From assembly GCA_964017235.1 (NCBI GenBank), contig OZ024938.1, positions 13,011,454 through 13,075,453 of the forward strand: 64,000 nucleotides of DNA. Direction: 5' to 3'. Positions 25,501 to 34,694 of this stretch are shown here, in pieces. Position numbers and translations under genes: made by a program. Source of the DNA: Sabellastarte sp. h YS-2021. Lineage: Eukaryota > Annelida > Polychaeta > Sabellida > Sabellidae. Numbering within the stretch: position 1 is the stretch's first letter; every line of letters starts with the position of its first letter. The notes beneath the pieces were generated by a model, which ran no database searches, was not told where the DNA came from, and saw nothing but the letters and a program-made list of their open reading frames with translations.

Positions 25501-28500
25501 GTGATCTATATACCTAAAAAACTAATCTGAATCCTAATCAGTAATCTACTAGTCCCAAAGGTGTTTGTTTTCAATACATTTTACATATGTATGAGATGTG
25601 TTTTTTCTGTTCAAATATATCTCCATTCATTTGTGGGTATAACATATTACATTTGCAACTCCTTCTTTGCAGTTAGTTTAAATTACTTTAAGCATATTAC
25701 TGAAGAGGCCCATACTGCTTTGTTAACAAATCCTTGCCTGTTTATTATGGCCAGCTTTGGAAGCCACACCAGATCAGCCGGGACCATTATCAAGGAAGTG
25801 CCATTATAATCACTGGTGTTCCATGCAAGGAAATCATCTGTCCATGTCTGTAATATAAAGACCATTCTGTATGAAAGAACTTTGCAGAATTGACGCACAC
25901 ATAATTTACTTACCTCCACTGCAGAGGACATGTTTTTGGCGTCTATTGTTTGTCAGTTGGCAGATTAACTCAAAAAGATATGATCAAAATTTGATGCAAT
26001 TTTCGGAAAATGTAGATTATGGCTGAAGGAACAGATGATTTGATTTTGGTGGTGATCCGTTGATCTGAATCACAATCTGGATCCAGGAATTTTAAAGGAT
26101 TTTCTTATAATTGCATTCTTAAGCAAAATTTGAGGTTTTGGGCCTTAACAGAGGGCATGTACTGTCTGGGAGTTCTTGTTTTTGTGCCAATTTTAGGCGT
26201 GTGCCAAGTTATGGCAGAGAGCAGCATTACATGCATTGCTTGATTTGTATGTAGTGCACTGTACTCATACCATAATCAGGTGCAACATCCATATTACAGA
26301 GTAATTAAATATGTACCATAGACTGGATTGAAGCATTAAAACATGAATATTAAAAAGAGGGTAGTAATTTATTTAAAGAATACTTTGCAGGTAAACAACC
26401 AGGAAAGTTGTGTTGTTTCATTAATTTGCTTTAAGATAATGTGTCTGATATTATGTTCAGGTAAACATAACTTACAGTATGGAAGATAGCAACAAGATTC
26501 ATGACTTCATTTTTTTCATCCTACAATATATAAAATTTATATAAATAAATAAGTGAAAGGCATTCATTTATTATCGTTAATCCAATGACCTAGCTCAGTC
26601 ATATCAAGGAGACACAGAGGTGACAGGGGAGGCTATGAAGGATAAACTTTTGCAAACAGGTAAGTTTTGACCTCCTGGAGGAGGCAACTGATATTGTGCT
26701 GCGCACATCATCAGAGAATTCATTTTAAATCTTAGGAGCATCAAAGGTAAAGCTATAACCAAAATGTCTGACAGATTTAATGAATGAATAGTGGAATGGA
26801 GGAACTATAAGGTATTGACGATTAGGGTGACTGGTAACTGTAGGAGCAACTGATGAAAGAAAAGAACAGTTCAAAATAGAAGGAGAAACCACTTTGTGAA
26901 AAATTATAAACCAGTGTTGAAGTTTTTTTAACATACAGAGGTGCTTAACAGGAAACCAGTGGAGTTGCTTTAGGATAGGTGTAATATAAATTATCTGTTA
27001 TGATAAATGACAAATTTAATGGGTGTACCTTATTATGAATTTATGTCAATTAAAATTTCAGTAAGGTAAGTAACATATTTTATAGATTGGTTTTAATTCA
27101 TGTGCATCCATGCACATTCTCTGTCTTATAACAGTACCCCTGTTGTATTGTTTCTACATTCCACTTGACCACCTAGATAATGTATTCTTGAGCTAATCTT
27201 ATGGGTGGTATGACCTACTTTCTCACGTAGTTCAAATGCATAATTGCAGCCATTTGTAAAAGTTCCATTATGACACATGTACAAAAACCTTCTACACGTG
27301 GGCAGTTATGGCCACAAAAAGTCATAACTAATTTTCTATGTGTGAGCTCTTGTTGTTGTTGGTTGTTGCTGTTGTTGTTATTGTTGTTGCCAAACTTTCA
27401 CCAATTTTAATGTAGCATGATGAATACCCATCTCATTACTGAAGTTAAACACCAATGGGCTACGTTAGTACTTGGATGGGTGACCGTCTGAGTTCTAGAC
27501 CAGGTATGGGTTGCATCTGACTCAGAATTTGTTTTTGTAGCAGACTTTTATAAATTCTAGGGCACTACTCATGTCTCTGATGACTCTGTGGCTCACTCAT
27601 GTAGACCAAAACCCGTTTTATCCTTGTTTAACCGCATACTCTCTCCCCGAGGCTCATGCTCCTAAATATTACTTAAGAGCTCACTCTTCTACAGATCACT
27701 TTTTTGTCTGTGGACTTTCATCAGCTGTGGTGCAGCGTGATGAGTATTTGTCTGCTCACTGAAGTTAAGCGGCAATGGGCTATGTTGGTACTTGGATGGG
27801 TGACCCTCTGAGTTCTAGACCAGCTGTGGGATGTGTCTGACTTGCAATTTCTTTCTGTCATGAGACTTTTTCGTAAATTCTAGTGCACTTCTCGTGTCTC
27901 TGAAGGCTTTGCGCTTGCGCTAGGTGACCAAGACACCCTTTGGCCTTGTTTCTCTCTGGAATTTCATGAATTGTGCAATACTCTGGTGCACTAATTATGT
28001 TTCTAATTACAAGCATGTAAACCAAAATAAATTTCGGCATTTGCTTTGTTTACATGTCATTTGTGACTTTTCACCCTTTTTTGATGTATGATTTGTCTCC
28101 TCGGTGTTGTGACTTCTGAGAAAATCAAGCTAAGTAATAATGTCACATAAGAAGACTAGTTATGCAAACCCCTCAATTTCTTCCCATCGGGTCTTTTGTA
28201 TTTGGTATTACATATATAGATAAAACAGTAGGTAAAACCACATGAGTTTACCAAGTTTTTAGTATCTTCATTACAGCAAATTTTTAGATCATTTGATTCA
28301 CGTTAGACACATCCAACATGTTGGATTTTGCCCTTTGTACTTTACTGGTTGTGCAATTACTACCTCTCTGGTCAAATTTCAAAAATATTTGTACTACATT
28401 TCCAGATACATTTACATACATATTTATATATTTATACCACTCAGAACATCCAGAAATATCTCTTTTGGGATTGAATATAATGATATTACTTTCTTGCTAT

Positions 28501-31500
28501 TGCATTACTGTATAGGTTAGTTGATTATATAGTGTTCTATTATCTGCCATTGTTTGTCGAAAAGTTCCTCTTTGTGTGTTATTTTAGACAAGAATTGTTG
28601 TTCATTATAAATATTTTTTAAATGTAATCGCATCCCTTGGAAGTTTGGACTTCTCTTTTTCTTTGCGCAGTCAAATAAGTAATGCTTTGCGATTAAATAA
28701 AGAATATTATGTGATCGTTGTTTCTTATTCAGTTCACCTAGTAGTATGTGTTCTGGTTTTATGCTAACATTTTAAATTCGGATTTTAGAGCTATAATTCC
28801 TTATATCCTCCCATAGTTTGTTTGCATGAGTACATGTAACAAAAAGGTGTTCTATGCTTTCTTCTGATTGTTGGCATAATCTACATATATTGCTATCACA
28901 ATTACCCATTTTTTTTCTTAGCGATAATGTTCCAAGTATCCTATGTATGATTCGGTATTGAAGCCATACAAGGTTGTTATCTTTTATTGTGTTAAAGCAT
29001 ATTTTAAAAATTTTGGGCCAATCCTTCTCCGTTATTACTACATTTAGTTTTTCATCCCACTTTTTAGATAGATTTTGATTTTGGCCTTTATCTTCATATG
29101 CTAGCACTATACGGAATTTCTTTGTTCCTTTTAAATGAGTCCTTATGGCCAATGCATTTGATGGGTATATTGGCCCATATCTTGTTTTTTTTCCTTCCCT
29201 ATATAAGGTTTTACACACCTGTGAACTCTCATATATTCCCAAAAATTTGGTTTAATATTATAATTTGACTCTATTTCAGCTTTTGACATTAGGCCTCCAT
29301 TGTGGTTCATAATGTCTGACACAAAAGATACTCCTTTTTGCCACCAGTTGGGTAGGAAAAGTTCATGTTTAGAAATGTTAGGGTTGAACCATAAGGGAAC
29401 AGACTCTTTATCCTCTGGCGACAGATTTGAGTTATACTTATTTAAATATTCAACCCATGTATTTAAAACACCATTCCAGAATGGGTTTTTGGTCTGACTT
29501 GCCCATTTTTTTGCCCATAGAGATCCAAAACATATCAGTTTCTCTTTAGAAGGGGTCGAGTATGTGCTGACCTTTTTCCACATAGGATTTTGGTCACCTA
29601 CGAGTCTTTTGATCCAATTAATTTGAAGCCCTTTTATGAAACTCATTAAGTCTATCATTTCTAGACCCCCGTATTCTTTATTTTGTATTAATTTTCTTCT
29701 ACTAATTTTGTCTGGTTTTCCATCCCATATAAAACTGAACATGATTTTTGTGATTTGTTTCACTAAGTTATCTGGGGGAGGTGGTAGCGATTGGAAGAGA
29801 TGAACAAATTTTGACAGAATAATAGTTTTTAAAACTATTATTTTTCCTATTGGAGATAATATTCTTTTCTTCCATGAATTAATAACTTTAGATACCCTTT
29901 GTAGAAGGGGCTCATAGTTTTTTCATCACAAGAGTAGTTATGGCTTATTATTTAACTGTATGGGCCTTCGATAAGTCTTATAATCAAAACCATAGTTTTT
30001 CGTACTAACAATAATGTGACTAGGACCAATAAGATTGCAGACAGGTAGTCGGGACAGAAAGGCTCATTTGCAAATGTATTTAAACATGTTTGAAAAATGG
30101 AACCAAATCCTGTGATCACTGCAGTTGTTTTTTTCTGTACCATTCTGTTTCTTTCTGTGTGTCCATTGAAGCTCGATGTTTTCTTTTTCTTTACATTATA
30201 TTTTCTGTGTCAAAACGTGGCCACAGTCCTCAATTCTAATTTTCTACTGCACTAAAATTGTAGCTGGAGGTTGGGCCCGGGTTTCAGCAATCCACCTCCT
30301 GTTTTGCCTGCAATCTATAACCACCTGAAATACTGCCTGTACTGTACTGGGGGTATTAGGCAGTATAATACTATAACGGAGAGATGGGACAATACTTACA
30401 ATACCAGCAAGGCTGTTTAAGTCCAGACTTAATGTCACATCCAGGATTTCTGCAGGATTTTTTCTGGGTCTTGTATGTGCATTGTATTTCTTGAACAAGT
30501 CCTGATGCAAACAGTCCTCTGGAGATATGCATTCAGTACCATCTAAAGAATAAAAGCTGTAATCAATTTTTATTGTACAAGAAATACACCTAAAGTAATT
30601 GTTTTTTAAGAGCGAGCCTCGGGACTTTCATGAATCGTGGCGTAGTGGGATGAATGTCTGTCTCTTCACTGAAGTTAAGCAGCAATGGGCTACATTAGTA
30701 CTTAGATGGGTGACTGTCTCAGTGCACTACTCGTGTCTCTGATGGCATTGCGGCTCACGCTAGTAGACCAAAATCCCTCTCGGCCTTGTTTCTAACAATT
30801 TTAAATTAAGGTGTTACCACATTGTTTAAATTTATAGAATTTATATTTTATCATGTTGGAAATGGTGAAAAGTTGATCTGAACTTCCTGACAATGTACGT
30901 GATGTATTATATATTTCCTCCTTCGGGAAAAAAAAATTTGAAACTTATCCTTTTGCAGTTAGCATTTATTCTTCCCTTTGTTTTCTTTGCCATCATCCAG
31001 TTGTGTCAATGGATCCACTGCTATTCAGTTTGCTTATGTTCAGCTGTGACTCCCTTTCCCGGTTTTAGTGGCTATGTTTAGTATTGGATTTGTGTTATAA
31101 GTTGTGATAGGGAGAAGGCGTGTAGTTTTTTTTTGAAAAAATTGGCTACGTATGGTCACTCTTCATTGTTACTGCTCTGTAATAGGATAATGTACAAAAT
31201 GAATCCCAAAACAAGGCATGTTTTCTTTTTCTTACATGACATATTCCCAATGAATGATGGAGATAAAGCGTTATATTAAAGTCTATATTAGATCAGATAA
31301 CATATCGTATACTGAATTTTCTTATATTGTTTACACAGACCACAGTTTACATAGTTACATTTAAAAGTTAGTGGGGTTAAAACTAATCACATAAACATTT
31401 GGACAAAAAGGCTCCAAACCCATAATGTATGTAGATGCACATATTAACTGTAAGGGACTGGGTTCCAAAACAGTATGTGGTTAAAAGGCTAACCTCTACA

Positions 31501-34500
31501 GATTGTTTTTTTTTACTTTTCTTGTAATGTAATGTAATGTAACAGTTAGACATTATACATGAAACAATAATGAAACATGGGTCACCCAGAACTCTAATGG
31601 ACTAACAAATCACTATCATTTTATATCTATAATCACTGAAAATAGAAGTTATCTCCAGTCAACTTTTTTTCTTTTAACCAAGTATTTTCATCATACTGTG
31701 CTACAACTTTATCATTAAATAACATTATATATGTATGTGTGAATTTTTCATTTGGTGAGTCATTTCTAAAATCTGGACACCAAGTAATTATTTTGTTATA
31801 CAACAATTCACATTCCTGCATGAAAACGTTACAAGGACAAAGAAGTGAATCCCATTTTCAATCAAATTTCCAGTGCATATTTTATACAGTCTTCTTTGGA
31901 ATGGAATCCTATAGTGTCTGTCTCATATAAACAAACATAAAAAGCTTGTCTTCCAATCTGACATGTTTCAGACCTTTATTACATGTATCATGTGACCTTA
32001 TTCTAATTCTAATAGCACTTTTATAGCACTTAATCTCTGTCAAAAGACAGATTCTAAGGCGCATCACACAAAAACATTGTTCAATATTCAAAAACCAGAG
32101 ACATTGCAGGGGTCAGCACCGCGGAGAAAGCAGAAGGAGATTGGAAATTTAGGGTGGGTATGCTTTTCCAAAGAGGTATGACTTCAACTTGACCTGAAAG
32201 AGGCAAGTGAGTTTGCAGAGCGGACCTCATCAGGAAGGTCATTCCAAATCATAGGTGCGTCATACGCAAAACTGAGTCCAAAATGTTTTCGAGACTTGAA
32301 AACTGAAGCAAAGTGGGGAACCTCAAGAAATATGCCATCAGATTGACTTCGACATGTGCTATATGCACTATGTCTGGGAATCAGGAAGGGTTCAAAGTAT
32401 TTGGGGTTACCACTGTGTAGGAACTTATATACCAGCATGGCAGTCTTAAAGATAGAACGGTACTTAATCGGCAACCAATGTAGTGCTTTTCTAACTGGAG
32501 TGATGTGTGAGTACTTGGTGGTGTTGGCAACAATTCTTGCAAGGCTATTCTGAACACATTGAAGTTTGCGCAGATCTAGAACTGAGAGACCTCTGAACAG
32601 AGAGTTACAGTAATCAAGTCGACTTCCGACCAGAGCATTGGCAGCCATAAGAGCCGCTTCATGTGTCAGATGTCCTCGGAGTCGCTTAAGATCCCAGACA
32701 TGAGCAAAACAAGCCTTGCAGACCTTCGTAACATGGCAAGAGAATGAGAAATCTGAATCAAACCAGACACCAAGGTTCCTAACTGCATCTATTGGTGATA
32801 TAAGATTACCAAGTATGTTGACCGGGAAGGACTGATTAAGTTTTTCGTGCTGAGACTTTGAGCCAAACACAATGAATTCGGTCTTATCAGGATTTAGCTT
32901 GAGCTTATTTGTACAGAGCCATCTCTATACATCTTCAAGGCAGTGTGACAGCTTATCAAGGGCCGAGGCAACATTTTTATGTGTGAGATGTACATACAAT
33001 TGTGTGTCATCAGCGTAGAACTGGAAACTAATATCAGGATGATTCCGTATGACTTTACTCAGTGGAGTATAGAGTGAAAAAAGGATTGGCCCCAGGACAG
33101 AGCCTTGAGGCACACCATACAACAACTTTTTGGCATCAGATAAAATTGACCCAATCTTAATGCACTGAACACGGTCTGAGAGATAAGACTTAAACCAATC
33201 GAGGACAACCCCGCTCACACCAAACCAGGAGCTAAGAGAATTAAGTAGCGTATCATGATCAATAGTATCAAACGCTGCTGATTGATCCAAGAGAACAACA
33301 GCAGTAGCCTCACCTTTAGCAAAAGCCAAATGAACATCATTCTTAATTGAGAGCAATGCAGATTCAGTTGAGTGACCAGTTTATAGGCAGATTGCCTGAC
33401 ATTCTCTAGTCCGTTCAAACTGACATGGTCATTCAATTGAGAAGCAACAACACGTTCAACAAGTTTGGATATGAAGCCCAACCCAGAAACAGGTCTGTAG
33501 TTTTTTAAGTCATTGGGTGGTAGTGATGACTTTTTAATCAATGGGGTTACAATAGCCTTCTTGAACTCATCAGGTACAACACCTTCTGACAATGAGCAGT
33601 TAACAAACCTGGTGATAGAGGGCAGTAAAATATCAATACATTCCTTAACAAGAAATGTAGGCCATGGATCTAACAAACAAGATTAAGTGGGTGACTTCAT
33701 GATAATTTTTCTAATTTCCTCTTGAGAAACTTGTTTAAAGGAGCTGAAATTGGGTACATCAGGTGGAGGAGGCAGAGTGAGAGAGTCACTAGAGGAAAAT
33801 GAGTTTCTGATTTTAGCTATTTTGTCACTGAAGAAAGTGACAAACCGGTCAGCAAGACCTTTCTTAGATTCATGAGAAGGGAGTACTGCTTCAGGACTAG
33901 AGTGCAGTGCAGAACGCAAGACCTGCCATAGCTTCTTGGAGTCGTTAGCATTTTCTCTGACCAGGTTTCTGAAGTAATTTGCCTTATCTTTGTTGACCAG
34001 TGAATTGCACTCTGAATTGCAATCTGTCTTCGACGTCTAGCTCGATTATAGGCAGATTTATCTTTACGCCAGATTCGTTCCAGCTGTCGCCTGATGGTTT
34101 TTGCAGCTGGTAGGTGTCAGATAGCCAACCAGTAGCTTGCTTAGTAAAAGTACGAGTAACCAATGGTGCATGCTTGTCGAGCAATTTGCTCAAATCATCT
34201 AAGTATTGTTCTTATGGCATGTTGTGGTGACCTTTGTCCAGTTGACTCCCTTTTGCGTATTTGTGTTGCCTTTTGCATATAAGATTTTTTTGGGGAAATT
34301 TGCTGCAATTTGTCACTCACTAGTAAATTTAGATCAATTATCTGGTAATGTTTGCACTTTGTTTTACTTTCACTCTCCACCACTTTGCTTTAAAAATAAG
34401 TCGTATAAGTTCATATTTGTCAATCATATAGGTATGACCCGTATAGTGTTGAAAGCGACATGAAACCCCATATAAACAAATAAAAAATATTATTAGCATT

Positions 34501-34694
34501 GCTATTGTTATTATTATCAATTAAGTTAACAAGAAATTAAAAATATGAAATAAGAATTTATGAGACAGAAACATCAAGTTCGTCTTTTTTTACAAAGTAA
34601 TTTTTGAAAGATTGTGATTAAATAACATACCGACTGGCTTCAATTTTGTTGTCCAGAATAACACCAAGCTACAAAATATCCAGTAAGTATCCAT
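16307..34694 (-). CDS. Nicotinic-receptor-like Cys-loop channel subunit, whole gene
   Basis: Eight exons with matching phases give a 450-residue protein: signal peptide (MDTYWIFCSLVLFW...), N-terminal helix (CLHQDLFKKYN), beta-sandwich ligand domain, Cys-loop CSLDISKFPYDSQSC, M1, M2 beginning GERISLAITVLLSYAVF, M3, a short cytoplasmic loop with an acidic/Lys-rich helix, and M4 ending LVFWA. The GE at the M2 start and Asp at its outer end point to a cation channel. The 45- and 110-base exons are the sizes typical of animal nicotinic receptor genes. The vicinal Cys pair of loop C is missing (MPSGDQVFAG), as are most aromatic ligand residues of loops A, C and D; only a loop B-like SWGY remains. 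So it is a non-alpha or non-acetylcholine subunit of the plasma membrane, of the sort expanded in lophotrochozoans. Exact ligand unknown. CDS coordinates: 34694-34631, 30542-30400, 26520-26476, 25847-25738, 22218-22013, 20973-20647, 20232-20012, 16543-16307. Confidence 0.9.
16821..17037 (+). mobile_element. Family II SINE in intron 7
   Basis: Complete SINE with an exact 15-base duplication CCAAGTAAACCTATG at 16806-16820 and 17038-17052. Recent insertion. Confidence 0.92.
17140..17215 (+). mobile_element. L2-like LINE 3' tail
   Basis: CCTTAGAGTCTTC then GGCAGAGATTAAGCACTATA, the same 3' end as the LINEs at 32.0 and 45.6 kb. Confidence 0.6.
17606..17628 (+). repeat. Run of 23 G
   Basis: Unbroken G tract in an AT-rich intron. 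It could form G-quadruplexes; the length may also be an assembly or sequencing uncertainty. Confidence 0.95.
17765..17933 (-). mobile_element. Internally deleted family II SINE
   Basis: Minus strand: head GGGGGCCCGGTGGTGTAGCGG and tail GTTTTACGTCACTTTCAACAG read inversely. The middle is shortened. Duplication TGTGTCATGA at 17755-17764 and 17934-17943. Confidence 0.8.
18530..18630 (-). mobile_element. L2-like LINE 3' fragment
   Basis: Resembles 32110-32205 (AAGGAGATTGAAA, then TATGGAGGGTAAGCCTTTC, then AGAGGTATATCTTCAA), which lies just after the LINE coding end. Decayed. Confidence 0.5.
19165..19860 (-). mobile_element. L2-like LINE 3' end
   Basis: Minus-strand peptide pieces KQFGYSFAFEAPTVWNALPD and the 3' words AGATTTAGTGCTATAA match the C-terminal region and tail of the LINE at 32-34 kb. 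Frames are broken. It ends next to a TATA-rich tract at 19.87-19.93 kb. Confidence 0.7.
20012..20232 (-). CDS. Cys-loop receptor exon 7 (M3, start of inner loop)
   Basis: Acceptor AATTATTTCAG, donor CACAG|GTAGTT. Encodes M3 (KVVMVIMVSTTIILLESLC), then PPEWLRRIASGCLARLFC, the usual basic start of the cytoplasmic loop. Confidence 0.9.
20647..20973 (-). CDS. Cys-loop receptor exon 6 (loop C, M1, M2)
   Basis: Acceptor GGAATTTAAG, donor ATCA|GTAAGC. Encodes IDVSTFPENALWDLV, a loop C without the Cys pair, M1 (HVFNMMLPIMLLLVVSM) and M2, ending SESLPLI. Confidence 0.92.
20973..22012. other. Receptor intron 5, nothing recognised
   Basis: About 1 kb between exons 6 and 5. No element or frame recognised. 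Confidence 0.5.
22013..22218 (-). CDS. Cys-loop receptor exon 5 (Cys-loop)
   Basis: Acceptor AATTCTTTTCAG, donor GGAG|GTTGGT (weak). Encodes the strands around loop E, the 13-residue Cys-loop and the loop B-like YSWGYTTDYVTVKPG. Confidence 0.9.
22590..22670 (+). mobile_element. LINE C-terminal remnant
   Basis: Reads PPGDSKRKRPRMAWRTSKEV, similar to the GKRKRGRPxxxWRR motif at the end of RTE- and jockey-like LINE proteins. Only a scrap remains. Confidence 0.4.
23191..23337. repeat. Nested hairpins around CTCCATTAT
   Basis: ATAGATAATGGCCA (23191) pairs with TGGCTATTATCTAT (23261). Inside and beyond it CTCCATTATG pairs with CATAATGG, and a compact hairpin CTCCATTAT...ATAATGGAG lies at 23314-23337. 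Probably the remains of a small inverted-repeat element. Confidence 0.6.
23405..23617 (+). mobile_element. Solo end of the TA-target transposon
   Basis: TA then GAAGCCTTGAATCAATTTG and the following ~210 bases match the first inverted repeat of copies 1 and 2 up to the second iterated motif, where it stops. Confidence 0.8.
24291..24524 (+). mobile_element. Family I SINE in intron 4
   Basis: Well kept A box (TGGCAGAGTGG) and B box (GGGTTCGATTCCC). Exact duplication ACAGGACTTTCA at 24279-24290 and 24525-24536. One of the best family I copies here. Confidence 0.92.
25738..25847 (-). CDS. Cys-loop receptor exon 4 (110 nt, GC donor)
   Basis: Acceptor TATATTACAG, then WTDDFLAWNTSDYNG and the loop A region DLVWLPKLAIIN. 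It ends AACAG|GCAAGG: a GC donor with otherwise strong consensus. Using it restores INSADKFF across the junction and the canonical 110-base length. Confidence 0.85.
25945..26185 (+). repeat. Dispersed repeat, unclassified
   Basis: TTTGTCAGTTGGCAG..., then TTTTCGGAAAATGTAGAT and TTGGTGGTGATCCG. I know this pattern as a widespread invertebrate repeat but cannot name its class. Related sequence lies inside both TA-target transposon copies and at 35.5-35.95 kb. Confidence 0.5.
26476..26520 (-). CDS. Cys-loop receptor exon 3 (45 nt)
   Basis: Acceptor TATATTGTAG, donor ACT|GTAAGT. Encodes DEKNEVMNLVAIFHT, matching the DEKNQ... block of nicotinic receptors in place and length. Phase 0 on both sides. 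Confidence 0.9.
26590..26985 (-). mobile_element. L2-like LINE 3' end
   Basis: Minus-strand pieces such as KSVRHFGYSFTFDAPKI match the C-terminal motif (KHFGLSFAYDAPMIWN) of the LINE at 32-34 kb. Broken. Confidence 0.65.
27352..27393 (+). repeat. (GTT)n microsatellite
   Basis: Imperfect GTT/ATT repeats of about 40 bases. Confidence 0.85.
27412..27635 (+). mobile_element. 5S rRNA-derived SINE
   Basis: TACTGAAGTTAAACACCAAT then GTACTTGGATGGGTGACCG match 5S rRNA box A and box C parts, followed by a non-5S body (GACTCAGAATTTG..., CACTACTCATGTCTCTGATG). Confidence 0.8.
27690..27955 (+). mobile_element. 5S rRNA-derived SINE, fuller copy
   Basis: Starts near GGACTTTCATCAGCTGTGG, then GTGATGAGTATTTGTCTGC, CACTGAAGTTAAGCGGCAAT, TACTTGGATGGGTGACC, then the same body ending near TTGGCCTTGTT. 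It lies in direct order just after another copy. Confidence 0.85.
28500..29935 (-). mobile_element. L1/Tx1-like LINE, C-terminal part of ORF2
   Basis: Minus-strand reading gives SWKKRILSPIGKIIVLKTI, IMFSFIWDGKPDKISRRKL, EYGGLEMIDLMSFIKGLQI and a Cys-rich end (ICRLCQQSEESIEHLFVTC), then pieces of the last ~80 codons down to 28.5 kb. This block order is that of L1/Tx1-type ORF2 after the RT core. A 5'-truncated copy with at least two frame changes. Confidence 0.8.
30400..30542 (-). CDS. Cys-loop receptor exon 2
   Basis: Acceptor ATTCTTTAG, donor ATT|GTAAGT. Encodes the N-terminal helix and first strand (DLFKKYNAHTRP, then ILDVTLSLDLNSLAGI). Two Cys residues (ECISPEDC) lie just after the signal peptide. 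Confidence 0.9.
30608..30800 (+). mobile_element. 5S rRNA-derived SINE
   Basis: GGGACTTTCATGAATCGTGG, then CACTGAAGTTAAGCAGCAAT and TACTTAGATGGGTGACTG, with the body ending CTCTCGGCCTTGTT. It sits about 70 bases upstream (minus sense) of receptor exon 2. Confidence 0.85.
30800..32005. other. Receptor intron 1, mostly unassigned
   Basis: AT-rich. A TGTAA run lies near 31.52 kb. A minus-strand frame at 31633-31821 has a faint likeness to a LINE C-terminus, too weak to call. Confidence 0.4.
32010..34215 (-). mobile_element. L2-like LINE, 5'-truncated
   Basis: In minus-strand order: KLLDKHAPLVTRTF (34.2 kb), the linker to RT, then RT blocks [28 protein letters not shown] and FYADDTQLY (33.36-32.93 kb), then HWLPIKYRS and AYDAPMIWNDLPDEV, and the 3' tail GACAGAGATTAAGTGCTAT near 32.03 kb. 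The endonuclease is missing and the frame is broken in several places. It fits the L2/CR1 group. Confidence 0.88.
34430..34482 (+). mobile_element. SINE tail fragment
   Basis: TATGACCCGTATAGTGTTGAA, then GCGACATGAAACCCCATATA: only the shared tail of families I and II. Confidence 0.7.
34631..34694 (-). CDS. Cys-loop receptor exon 1 (signal peptide)
   Basis: ATG at 34694; 21 codons plus one base, then donor G|GTATGT. Encodes a hydrophobic leader ending TTKLKPV. Chosen as the start because its phase (1) joins exactly to the next exon and it gives a normal signal peptide. Confidence 0.8.

Noticed and set aside
27690-27955. Functional 5S rRNA gene
   Set aside because: Only the internal-promoter region resembles 5S rRNA. 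The 5' part and the body differ, and copies share a non-5S tail.
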